NCBI RefSeq assembly: GCF_017581965.1
Contig: NZ_JAGEVF010000006.1
Coordinates: 1-64,000, forward strand
DNA: 64,000 bases
Reading direction: 5' to 3'
From: Winogradskyella pelagia
GTDB taxonomy: Bacteria > Bacteroidota > Bacteroidia > Flavobacteriales > Flavobacteriaceae
The notes beneath the pieces are model-generated. The model saw only the letters and a program-made list of their open reading frames with translations. It ran no database searches and was not told where the DNA came from. How positions within the stretch are numbered: the stretch's first letter is position 1; each line of letters opens with the position of its first letter. A program made the translations under genes and the position numbers. This document shows positions 8,225-15,285 of the stretch, in pieces.

Positions 8225-8686
8225 TTAATCCCAGCCATTATTTTCATTAGTCCAGTCAAAAAGAAAACAGACGTGTTCAAGTTCATTTATTGCTTTCCAA
8301 AGTATTCTCTTGTTTTTCGAAAACGCTCCTTGTACATTTAATTTATTCATCATTCCATTCATAAGCGCTTCATTCGCTAGAATTTCGTGTGCTATATGAT
8401 TTCTTGAATCCGTAACTCCTTTGAGCAGAGCAATGAAGTCTTCTCTCAATCCTTTTCTTTCAAGTTCAACTCTAGTTTTTCCAAGAGTCCATCTTTCCAT
8501 ATCATCAAGACTTCCTCCAAATTTCTCTTCATATAACTTTTTCAATCCAAATTCGAGTAATTGTGCCATTCCCATATACATAGCATACTGCTCAATAAAA
8601 CTCAAGTTTTCATATTTCTTTAGTCCTTTTTGAGTTCCTTCTCTGATTTGTTCAGCGTTTAGGTGTGGTGGGTTTTCTTCGCTCAT
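8225..8686 (-). CDS. HEPN-like protein, second gene of a two-gene cassette
   Basis: This 153-residue, largely alpha-helical protein carries SRNHIAHE at residues 94-101. Arg95-Asn96 and His100 form an Rx4H motif with the polar residue after Arg that marks the catalytic helix of HEPN ribonucleases (as in HepT-type toxins). The gene follows the 8690-9043 gene with a three-base gap in one cassette. Two-gene mobile cassettes with a HEPN member are often toxin-antitoxin pairs, so I infer that possibility. Against it, the protein could be a non-catalytic HEPN scaffold. I see no second known domain. Confidence 0.6.
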   Translation of the reverse strand: MSEENPPHLNAEQIREGTQKGLKKYENLSFIEQYAMYMGMAQLLEFGLKKLYEEKFGGSLDDMERWTLGKTRVELERKGLREDFIALLKGVTDSRNHIAHEILANEALMNGMMNKLNVQGAFSKNKRILWKAINELEHVCFLFDWTNENNGWD

Positions 8687-8689
8687 TTT

Positions 8690-9043
8690 TTATTTGTAAT
8701 CTGGTAAATCATTCCACTTATCAAGCATTTTAGCAAAAAAGTTAGCGGAATAAGTCGATTCGTAATTCATTCCGAGATTTCCAACTTCCAAATCTCCAAA
8801 CATAGAAACTATCATTTCAATTTGGTCAGAGTTTAAGTCAATCTGATAAAAGTCAGTTTCCGTACTATTCGGTTTTTCGTGCAATTCAGGTTTTTGAATT
8901 TTGTTTTCCGATAATATTCGGTCAATTTCAGATTCAAGTTCTGTCAACTTATTAATTCCGAGTTGCTTTTTAGTTTCTTTTAGCGTTCCAAAATCAAGTA
9001 CGTTTCCTTCTTTCGTAATTCTATTATATTCTTCTGTTCGCAT
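8690..9043 (-). CDS. Small acidic protein, first gene of the HEPN cassette
   Basis: This encodes 117 residues, acidic and helical, beginning MRTEEYNRITKEGNVLDFG, with a helix LTELESEIDRILSENK around 34-49 and a C-terminal segment DLEVGNLGMNYESTYSANFF. There is no signal peptide. It starts about 14 bases from the cassette boundary and ends three bases before the HEPN-like gene, so the pair is probably co-translated. By position it could be an antitoxin or partner, but no known antitoxin fold is evident. Confidence 0.65.
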   Translation of the reverse strand: MRTEEYNRITKEGNVLDFGTLKETKKQLGINKLTELESEIDRILSENKIQKPELHEKPNSTETDFYQIDLNSDQIEMIVSMFGDLEVGNLGMNYESTYSANFFAKMLDKWNDLPDYK

Positions 9044-9058
9044 TTTTGGTCAACTTGT

Positions 9059-9193
9059 GCCTAACGTGTTTGTGTATGGTTAGTTGCGTGTTTCAGCAAC
9101 TAATTTAGTAAACAAAAACGAACGCGAGAAAATTCCGAAGGAATTTTCCAAGTAAGCAACGACCTAAGCAATTAATTATACACGTTGTTAGGG
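9059..9193 (-). other. attC: attC recombination site 7
   Basis: The low-end core is GCCTAAC (9059-9065) and the high-end core is GTTAGGG (9187-9193). The arms GTGTATGGTTAGTTGC and GCAATTAATTATACAC pair, and the centre holds a hairpin GGAATTTTCC next to AAAATTCC. It is the most canonical of the seven sites. Confidence 0.9.
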
Positions 9194-9778
9194 CACGTAT
9201 TTTTTTATCAGTCTCCATTCAGTTTCTCGTTTGTCCAATCCAAGAAACCCTTGACTTAAACTCCAATAAAACCTTTCCGCATAATTGTCTCTTTGTACAT
9301 AAGAGCCATCAGATTCAAAAATTTTAACATCGTCGTAAGTCTTATTATCAATAGTTATTTTGGAAAAAGGAACACTGTCAAATTCCTTTTTCGAATAAAT
9401 TCGTTTGCCATAAAACCAAGATTCTTTCATGAAAATATCAAACCAAATAATTGTCTCGTCTTCACCAGCAGTTAATTCTATTATACTTTTCCCGTCGAGA
9501 TATCTGTCATAATTCGGGTCAGAAACTCTGCAATTCAAACGATAAATTTCATACTTGTCAGGAAAAATAGCTAAAGGGTCAGATCCAGCGGAATATTGCT
9601 CAAATCCTTTTAAAAATATAGTGTCGAATTTATTTTCAGTAGATTTAAGTACAAGAACTTCTTTTCCGTTGTAAGGAATTAATGAAAAATCCGCTTTGTC
9701 AATTTTATAACTCCGACTACAGGAAGTAATTCCTGAAATCATTAGTACAGTTATTAATGTCAGCAGTTTGTTTTTCAT
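9188..9778 (-). CDS. Lipoprotein of unknown function, terminal cassette gene
   Basis: The 196-residue product starts MKNKLLTLITVLMISGITSC, with lipobox Cys20, so it is a lipid-anchored envelope protein. The mature region is mixed beta/alpha with many aromatic residues, for example ESWFYGKRIYSKKEFDSVPF and ERFYWSLSQGFLGLD. The TAA stop at 9188-9190 is formed by the attC core GTTAGGG. The ATG lies only five bases from the boundary CCCTAAC (9784-9790). It is the cassette nearest the recombinase relic, hence closest to any array promoter. The family is not recognised. Confidence 0.75.
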   Translation of the reverse strand: MKNKLLTLITVLMISGITSCSRSYKIDKADFSLIPYNGKEVLVLKSTENKFDTIFLKGFEQYSAGSDPLAIFPDKYEIYRLNCRVSDPNYDRYLDGKSIIELTAGEDETIIWFDIFMKESWFYGKRIYSKKEFDSVPFSKITIDNKTYDDVKIFESDGSYVQRDNYAERFYWSLSQGFLGLDKRETEWRLIKKYVP

Positions 9779-9783
9779 ATGTG

Positions 9784-9790
9784 CCCTAAC
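9784..9790 (-). other. Terminal integron core site (attI-side boundary)
   Basis: CCCTAAC here is the 5' boundary of the last cassette and matches GTTAGGG at 9187-9193. Unlike all other boundaries, no second attC arm follows it, so the array ends here. In an integron this is the attI side. The sequence beyond (9791-9817) is AT-rich and leads straight into the recombinase relic. Confidence 0.65.
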
Positions 9791-9804
9791 GTGTTATATC
9801 AAAA

Positions 9805-9812
9805 CAAAATTA
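9805..9812 (-). promoter_or_regulatory. Candidate array promoter (-7 box)
   Basis: On the minus strand these bases read TAATTTTG, a full match to the Bacteroidota -7 consensus TAnnTTTG. They point into the cassette array; transcription would begin near 9798, about 20 bases before the first cassette ATG. No TTG is found at a good -33 distance. Position and direction suit a Pc-type promoter for the whole array. Confidence 0.4.
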
Positions 9813-9817
9813 AGTAT

Positions 9818-9979
9818 TTAATGTATTATATTTCGGGATAACAACACTTTTCCTGTTTCTTTTTGGGTTTTTGTTAAAGCCTCTATTGCCATACCCAAAG
9901 GACTGCTAATAGTCATCAAATTACGTTGTGCAACATGGGTATATATCATTGTTATTATAGCCAATATGTCTTTTACCTC
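9818..9979 (-). pseudogene. Relic of a tyrosine recombinase C-terminus, probably a decayed integron integrase
   Basis: Reading the minus strand, the frame ending at TAA 9818-9820 gives KDI...TMIYTHVAQRNLMTISSP, then LGMAIEALTKTQ and a further 18 residues. IYTHV holds the catalytic Tyr (codon 9943-9941) of phage/XerD/IntI recombinases, and the SSPL after it fits the integron-integrase-like C-terminal signature. Upstream the frame degenerates: the usual GHxxxKTT appears as VKDILAII, and a stop occurs at 10028-10030, so box I and most of the enzyme are missing. It lies on the same strand as the cassettes, with its 3' end facing the array. That matches the reversed intI arrangement known from some non-proteobacterial integrons. 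A relic of another tyrosine recombinase is the alternative. Confidence 0.65.
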
Positions 9980-10270
9980 TAATTTAATTAATTTTCCTAC
10001 AAGTGGAGAGGATTTTTTATGTAACCATTATTATTTAATGACACCATGCGCATAAATTTCAGTGGCCTATGTGGAGCCGTTTTCCAAAATAAGCTAAAAT
10101 ACTTTAGGGTCCGATTTACTTTTAGTGCGATCCTATCTTTCTAGTATTTGAATGGAGATAGTAACGTTTCACCCTTTCTTTATTTAGATTCGATAGAAGT
10201 TGTAAAATATTGAAAATAAAGGATTTGTGGTTAGTGTTCAGTTCCTGTCCCAATTACAGTTTAATATAAC
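9980..10270. other. Non-coding stretch upstream of the recombinase relic
   Basis: No sustained open frame is present on either strand. Short frames break every 20-40 codons. It may be further eroded recombinase sequence or debris of an older insertion around 10045-10110 (AGTGGCCTATGTGGAGCC and following). I could not assign it. Confidence 0.3.
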
Positions 10271-10310
10271 AAAAAGAAAAAACGCCAAGTGTACTTGGCG
10301 TTTTTTTTTA
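10271..10310. terminator. Bidirectional intrinsic terminator
   Basis: The perfect stem CGCCAAGT/ACTTGGCG with a two-base loop (10283-10300) is flanked by an A-run on the left and nine Ts on the right. It would end transcription of the minus-strand lipoprotein gene at 10362, and shields it from the array region. Confidence 0.85.
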
Positions 10311-10361
10311 GGATGGAATACCGTCAGAATATGTGATTCGTATATCGACCTAAGTTTCGAT

Positions 10362-10943
10362 TTATGGAAATTCATTAAAAATTTCATCTACCATCATTAC
10401 AGATAGATTCTGCCCCGCAATATCCGTTTTAAAGTTTTTGGCTGTACCTACCCATACTAAGGCTTTGGTTTTCGCATTAAAAATTTCTATAACCATATTA
10501 CCATTCTTAAATGGTCTTGTTGTAGGCGTGCTGCTAGTTGTAGTTGTATAACGTTTTGTTGTAGTAGAACTAGAAGAGCCACTATATGGCATCATACCAG
10601 AAGAAGCGCTTTGAGAGGCGGCGCTGTTGGTACCATCTTTTTGAAGGTTGCTTCCAATAGAATTAGCATTAGAAATAAAAACGACTAAATCTGGATTCTT
10701 TGAATCCATTGCAAACCCTAATTTATTCATTCGAATTTTCATTTGTTGTATTGCAGATTCATCAAGATTTGAGTCCAACTCCCTATTGTAAGTCGACGCG
10801 TTAAAGTCCGTATCTGTTAAATAGGCAAAAGTTCTATAATCAAAAGGATTTTGGTCATTGAGTGTTTTTGTTTTAATACGGGAGGCGCAATTCAGCATTA
10901 AGATGCAGAGTAGAAGAGGTAAGTTTCGTTTAATAGTTTTCAT
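10362..10943 (-). CDS. DUF4136-type lipoprotein
   Basis: The 193-residue protein begins MKTIKRNLPLLLCILMLNC, with lipobox Cys19. The mature part resembles DUF4136 lipoproteins: a FDYRTFAYL start, an NxxLDESAIQQMKIRMNKLGF helix, then NPDLVVFISNA, and a terminal NGNMVIEIFNAKTKALVWVG strand pair. A Ser/Thr/Gly-rich linker separates the halves. Members sit on the periplasmic face of an envelope membrane; their role is unknown. It is a single-gene unit ended by the terminator at 10271-10310. Confidence 0.8.
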   Translation of the reverse strand: MKTIKRNLPLLLCILMLNCASRIKTKTLNDQNPFDYRTFAYLTDTDFNASTYNRELDSNLDESAIQQMKIRMNKLGFAMDSKNPDLVVFISNANSIGSNLQKDGTNSAASQSASSGMMPYSGSSSSTTTKRYTTTTSSTPTTRPFKNGNMVIEIFNAKTKALVWVGTAKNFKTDIAGQNLSVMMVDEIFNEFP

Positions 10944-11313
10944 AATATTATACTTTTAATTTTTCTTTGATTCCATAGGTCTTGGTTCTTCGGCTAATTT
11001 ATTACCAAGCTTTTTTTATAGCCTATGTTTATTTTAATAGTAAGTCTTATACCTTTTCTTAATCTGTGATTAGATTAGAAAAAGGATTCCAACGTTCTCT
11101 TTAAAAATAAAGGATAAACAGCACTTATTAAAGGACTTATAATTATTTTAATAATTATTTAAGGATTTTGAGGAGTTGGTTAAAGTTTTTATGGCATCTC
11201 TATTCTATGATATATTTATAACCTTAGCAAGGTAGGTCGGTAAGATGATAGTAGTTTTCTTCGAATCTTTCTAGAAGCAAGTTAGATTAAAGCTTCAAAT
11301 CAATATGCCTTAA
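10944..11313. other. Intergenic region between the DUF4136 gene and cysM
   Basis: These 370 bases have no credible open frame. They are AT-rich with scattered short inverted segments (ATAATTATTTTAATAATTAT near 11140-11160). They presumably hold the lipoprotein promoter and the cysM terminator, but I could not pin either. Confidence 0.3.
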
Positions 11314-12192
11314 CTACTCAAAAAGTTTAGAAGACAAATAGCGGTCTCCACGATCACAGATAATACTTACTATAATACCATCTTTAAGTTGTTCGGCTAG
11401 TTTAAGCGCTATAGTTGTAGCACCTCCGCTGCTCATGCCAGCAAATATGCCTTCTTCTCGAGCTAATCTTCGAGCCATTTGTATGGCTTCTTCTTGACTG
11501 ACGTCGTAAACCTTGTCTACTTTGGACGGGTTAAAGATTTTGGGTAAATATTCTTTTGGCCATTTGCGTATTCCAGGAATTTTTGAGCCCTCAGTAGGTT
11601 GTACGCCAATAATTTGAACGTCTGTGTTCTTTTCTTTTAAAAAAGTAGATGTTCCCATAATAGTGCCTGTGGTACCCATAGAGGACACAAAATGGGTGAC
11701 TTTGCCGTTGGTGTCTCTCCAGATTTCTGGACCAGTGGTTTTGTAGTGAGCTATCCAATTATTTTCATTAGAAAACTGATTAAATGAATAATAGCCATCA
11801 TTTGCTACTTTATGTTCTGCATAATCCCGTGCACCCTCAATGCCATCTGGGTGCAAGGTGACTTTAGCGCCATAAGCCCGCATGGTCTGTACGCGCTCCT
11901 TTGTAGCTGTTTTTGGCATCACGAGCTCGATGCTGAGTTTAAAAACCCCAGCAATCATTGCTAGAGCAATTCCTGTATTTCCGCTTGTAGCTTCAATTAA
12001 TTTGGTACTGGAGTCGATTTGTTTTGTATCTAAAGCTGTCTTTATCATATTGTAAGCAGCTCTGTCTTTAACACTGCCGCCAGGGTTATTGCCTTCTAAC
12101 TTAAAATATAAATCTACATTGGGATTGCTGTTAAGAGCAATTGATTTAACTAAGGGTGTATTTCCAATACGGTCTATGATCGTTTTGTTCAT
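11314..12192 (-). CDS. cysM: Cysteine synthase, CysM type
   Basis: This 292-residue PLP enzyme makes cysteine from O-acetylserine and sulfide (or thiosulfate). Signature elements are IGNTPLV (9-15), NPGGSVKDR with PLP Lys42, SGNTG for substrate binding, SSMGTTGT as the phosphate cup, and a CysM-like end IICDRGDRYLSSKLF. The ATG at 12192 is chosen because it overlaps the cysE stop as ATGA, and because upstream codons are not homologous sequence. With cysE it forms a two-gene cysteine operon. O-acetylserine sulfhydrylase CysK is the alternative label. Confidence 0.93.
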   Translation of the reverse strand: MNKTIIDRIGNTPLVKSIALNSNPNVDLYFKLEGNNPGGSVKDRAAYNMIKTALDTKQIDSSTKLIEATSGNTGIALAMIAGVFKLSIELVMPKTATKERVQTMRAYGAKVTLHPDGIEGARDYAEHKVANDGYYSFNQFSNENNWIAHYKTTGPEIWRDTNGKVTHFVSSMGTTGTIMGTSTFLKEKNTDVQIIGVQPTEGSKIPGIRKWPKEYLPKIFNPSKVDKVYDVSQEEAIQMARRLAREEGIFAGMSSGGATTIALKLAEQLKDGIIVSIICDRGDRYLSSKLFE

Positions 12193-12977
12193 GCTTTTTT
12201 TGCAATAATTTCTACTTGAGATGTATTGGAGACTATTGAGTTTTCTGGTATTGAATCTGTTATCCAACTGTTTCCTCCAATAATACTTTTAGCTCCAATA
12301 ATAGTTTTTCCACCCAAAATTGTGGCATTGGCGTAGATGGTAACGTCATTCTCAATCGTAGGATGTCTTTTGGTGTTTTTATATTCTTTTTTAACACTTA
12401 ATGCCCCAAGGGTTACACCTTGATAAATTTTAACGCGGTCCTCGATTACAGTAGTTTCTCCAATGACAACACCTGTTCCGTGGTCGATAAAAAATGCTTC
12501 GCCTATAGTGGCTCCAGGATGTATATCTATTCCTGTTCTTTGGTGTGCATACTCGGTCATGAGCCTTGGAATTAAAGGCAGACCTAATTTGAAAAATTCC
12601 TTCGCCATACGGTAGATAGCAATAGCAAAAAATCCAGGATAAGCCAAATAAACCTCACTTAATGATTGGGCTGCTGGGTCGTTGTGCAAAATAGAAGAGG
12701 CGTCTTTTTTTAGGCTACAAAATAAATCGGGAATAGCTTCTGTAAAATCATCCCAAGTTTTACAAGGTTTTCCTTTAATATCCGGACATGCCAAGTCCCT
12801 AATCTTTAAGAAAAGAGATTCTAACTCAATCAAGGCATTTTCGGTGTCAGTTTCGCTATCAAAAAGGGCATTAAAAAGCAATTCGGTGAAACGTTGCGAT
12901 TCTAATTTTAGCGATGCCGAAATAAAAACATCTTGTTTTTGTCTATTTATAATGTCAACTAAGTGCGCTTTTTCCAT
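12189..12977 (-). CDS. cysE: Serine O-acetyltransferase
   Basis: The 262-residue protein uses acetyl-CoA to acetylate L-serine, the committed step of cysteine synthesis. An all-helical N-terminal domain (about 1-140) is followed by a left-handed beta-helix of hexapeptide repeats, GIDIHPGATIGEAFFIDHG with catalytic His166, then VVIGETTVIEDRVKIYQGVTLGAL. The C-terminal end is short (...NTSQVEIIAKKA) and lacks the usual terminal Ile of the CysK-binding tail. That suggests weak or absent cysteine-synthase complex formation, consistent with a CysM partner. Confidence 0.93.
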   Translation of the reverse strand: MEKAHLVDIINRQKQDVFISASLKLESQRFTELLFNALFDSETDTENALIELESLFLKIRDLACPDIKGKPCKTWDDFTEAIPDLFCSLKKDASSILHNDPAAQSLSEVYLAYPGFFAIAIYRMAKEFFKLGLPLIPRLMTEYAHQRTGIDIHPGATIGEAFFIDHGTGVVIGETTVIEDRVKIYQGVTLGALSVKKEYKNTKRHPTIENDVTIYANATILGGKTIIGAKSIIGGNSWITDSIPENSIVSNTSQVEIIAKKA

Positions 12978-13154
12978 AAAATCAAGGAGTAGTTAACAAA
13001 GTTGATAGTTAATTCTATGACTAGCACAAAAATAACGTGAAAATATTCCTAAAGTTTTGGCCTCATCTGACCTTAGTTCAAAATCTTTTAAATCCAAAGT
13101 TTTATGCCAGATGAATAGAATTCAGCATGGAAGGCTACGAAATTTATAAGAAGA

Positions 13155-13964
13155 TTAAAAACAACTTCGAATTTTTAAACAGAGAACATCTGAAATCTCT
13201 TCACTACTGTATCCTATAGAATTTAAAAAGTCAATAAAAATATCAATTTCAGTTTTTTGTGTTTGATATTCACTGTCATTTAAGATCTTAATCGTACTAA
13301 AATTTACTTTGTCTAAATTCTCATATTTACTCTCAACCACAGTCCATTCATAGGATTTGCCGTTTTTCAACCTAATATCATCTGTAAAAAGATGAATTTT
13401 GGTATCATAAGTGCCAATCATAGTAGTTTCGGTCGTGCCTAATTCTCTTAAGACAAAATAATAAGGCTTTGTTTTATTTTCTTTAGCCTTCCACTCAAAA
13501 ACAATCTCATTGGCATATAAAGAAGTACTGTCTAAGGGTTGTAACAACTCTACATAATCACCACGGTATACAACGCCACTTTTATTGTAACCTTTTTTAA
13601 CGGAATTGGTAAACTCCTTCCAGAGATAGGTAGTCAACTTCTTTTCAAAGGATGTTCTGGCTTTTCTGGGCTCGAGTTTAGACAATTCCTTATGTTTAAA
13701 CGTACCTGTTTCATGAAGCTCAAAGACCTCACCAGAATTATTAATAATGTAGGCCACATCATCTCTACCCATAATAAGTTTAGACTTTTTTGTGATTGCG
13801 GCGCCATTGGTAACAGGTGAAATAGAGTCATTAAGTTTTATAGCAGGCTTACCCTCATATCTCCAAATATATAGGTTACTTTTTTGTCCAAATACTGTTG
13901 ACACAAACCATAGAGCTAATAGTATTAGCCCTTTACGCTGTATTACTTTAAATACGTTTTCCAT
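13155..13964 (-). CDS. Exported protein with FecR-like segment, partner of the CHASE2 gene
   Basis: This encodes 269 residues. An N-terminal hydrophobic stretch (GLILLALWFVSTVFGQ) is a signal peptide. Residues about 45-95 (NGAAITKKSKLIMGRDD and VAYIINNSGEVFEL) look like the FecR-type beta strands that often accompany CHASE2 proteins. A fibronectin-like segment (NEIVFEWKAKENKTKPYYFV) and a helical C-terminus follow. The gene overlaps the end of the CHASE2 gene by 22 bases, so the two are translationally coupled. I infer a periplasmic partner of the sensor; the FecR resemblance is weak. Confidence 0.6.
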   Translation of the reverse strand: MENVFKVIQRKGLILLALWFVSTVFGQKSNLYIWRYEGKPAIKLNDSISPVTNGAAITKKSKLIMGRDDVAYIINNSGEVFELHETGTFKHKELSKLEPRKARTSFEKKLTTYLWKEFTNSVKKGYNKSGVVYRGDYVELLQPLDSTSLYANEIVFEWKAKENKTKPYYFVLRELGTTETTMIGTYDTKIHLFTDDIRLKNGKSYEWTVVESKYENLDKVNFSTIKILNDSEYQTQKTEIDIFIDFLNSIGYSSEEISDVLCLKIRSCF

Positions 13965-15124
13965 TTGCGTTTTGTTTTTATATATCGTGTAAGATGTTTG
14001 TAATACTTAAAATAGCTTCCAGATAGGATTACACCAACAAGGATTAAGATAGGATTAAGGACTATATTTTTTGTCAATAGCCAGTATACAATAATGAGAA
14101 GGGTTACAGAGAAAATAAACTGAAAAGTCTGTTTTCTTGTACGGTAGCTTATTTTATAATATTTATTGAGTTTCATATAAACCATTGTTGAAAAATACAT
14201 ACAGATAAAGGTGATTATAACTAACCAGAAATGGGATACGCGCTGTATCACTTTATTCTTTATCAGCATATTTACAATATTGGCATGAACAACAGGACCA
14301 TACATATCCCTGTCACTCTTGCCAAATAGTCTTTCATTGAGTGGCGTCCAGAACTTATCTGTAATATCAGCTCTACTGTCTATACCTTTGCGGCCAACGT
14401 ATCCTAGAATGACTACTTTATTTTTAAGAAAGGCGGAAGGATTTTCAAAGCTTAAGTCCTCTAATGTAAGAACAGGAAACTTTTCGGTATTACCAGAGAA
14501 GTTGATGACTTGTGGAGTTTCGAGCTTTTCATCATAACTGTATTTGGTCCATTTTTTATCGCTGAGATATGTTTTTGCAATTTGAGTGGCAAAGGATGTT
14601 CTTATTTCTGATTGTATTTCAGCAAATCCAATAAAATCCCTTACGACGGCCACATCTTCGTCAAAATTAAAATTGGTAAAATTTGGTCGTTTACGGCTTG
14701 AAAAAAATGCTTCGTTTTGAATGATGCGTTCATTTTTCACCTCAAACGCTGTCACTACTTTTTTATGTTCTAGAAGTTGAGCCAAAAGCGAATCAGCCGC
14801 AAAATGCTCGTCGTGAGGTTCTAATATAACATCAAAACCAACAGCTTTCGGTTTGGCGCTTAAAACGGTTTCTAGGAGGGACGCAATGATTTCCCTATCA
14901 TGATTTTCAATGTTTATTAAAATAATTTCTTCATTGACCTTGGTGCTTTCCTCAAACTGCTGCGCAAAATAAACATCTAAAAAACTAAAATCCTCAAAAA
15001 CTTTATGGATTGGGTTAAAGAATCTAACATTGAAAATGGCTAAGTATAGAATACCAATAATGACGCTGGTTAAGATGCTAGAGAAGAAAGCATCTCTAAT
15101 AAGTAACTTGGTTTTTCTCTTCAT
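13943..15124 (-). CDS. CHASE2-domain membrane sensor protein
   Basis: The 393-residue protein has one N-terminal membrane helix (about 12-31), an extracytoplasmic CHASE2 domain, and three C-terminal helices (about 300-320, 335-355, 358-375). CHASE2 marks are EEIILINIENHD, KPKAVGFDVIL, NKVVILGYVG and MYGPVVHANIVNML. No kinase, cyclase or other output domain follows the helices; the protein ends with a short Lys-rich tail (YIKTKRKWKTYLK). It therefore may signal through partners. It is divergent from the TPR-CHAT protease gene and overlaps a FecR-like gene. Confidence 0.85.
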   Translation of the reverse strand: MKRKTKLLIRDAFFSSILTSVIIGILYLAIFNVRFFNPIHKVFEDFSFLDVYFAQQFEESTKVNEEIILINIENHDREIIASLLETVLSAKPKAVGFDVILEPHDEHFAADSLLAQLLEHKKVVTAFEVKNERIIQNEAFFSSRKRPNFTNFNFDEDVAVVRDFIGFAEIQSEIRTSFATQIAKTYLSDKKWTKYSYDEKLETPQVINFSGNTEKFPVLTLEDLSFENPSAFLKNKVVILGYVGRKGIDSRADITDKFWTPLNERLFGKSDRDMYGPVVHANIVNMLIKNKVIQRVSHFWLVIITFICMYFSTMVYMKLNKYYKISYRTRKQTFQFIFSVTLLIIVYWLLTKNIVLNPILILVGVILSGSYFKYYKHLTRYIKTKRKWKTYLK

Positions 15125-15198
15125 TATAGATTAATAGCCCTACTAATATACGTAATTCTTCATATTATTGACAAAAGAGATTGTCATGGCAGTTCTTA

Positions 15199-15230
15199 TT
15201 TTGAAGTTTACTTAAAAGAGGCTACCTTTA
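15199..15230 (+). promoter_or_regulatory. Candidate promoter for the TPR-CHAT gene
   Basis: TTTTG at 15199-15203 and TACCTTTA at 15223-15230 are separated by 19 bases, close to the flavobacterial TTG-N17-23-TAnnTTTG pattern (last base A instead of G). Transcription would start near 15237, about 50 bases before the ATG at 15286. Confidence 0.45.
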
Positions 15231-15285
15231 TTTTTCTCCAAATATCTCGCCTACTTTTTTTAAACTGTTGCTATTAATCATTTAT

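Larger units (their letters stand above)
1..9790 (-). mobile_element. Integron-type gene cassette array lacking an intact integrase
   Basis: Seven attC-like sites separate short minus-strand cassettes. On the plus strand each site reads RYYYAAC-like at its low end and GTTRRRY-like at its high end. The strongest evidence is that the two ends of every complete cassette are complementary: GTTGGGC/GCCCAAC, GTTCTCTAC/GTAGAGAAC, GTTGTGTGTA/TACACACAAC, GTTAGGTGC/GCACCTAAC, GTTAGCTAC/GTAGCTAAC, GTTAGGCAC/GTGCCTAAC and GTTAGGGCAC/GTGCCCTAAC. This is what insertion of circular cassettes by cleavage at G|TT produces. The array runs off the low end of the window and stops at 9784-9790. No complete intI is in the window, so this is a CALIN-type array or one whose integrase has decayed (see the relic at 9818-9979). 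Confidence 0.9.

Noticed and set aside
10045..10143. Short plus-strand open frame in the region beside the recombinase relic
   Set aside because: 33 codons, no recognisable motif, no promoter; treated as non-coding debris.
12193..12267. Longer start for cysM
   Set aside because: The extra codons lie in cysE coding sequence and do not resemble cysteine synthases; ATG at 12192 gives the ATGA overlap.
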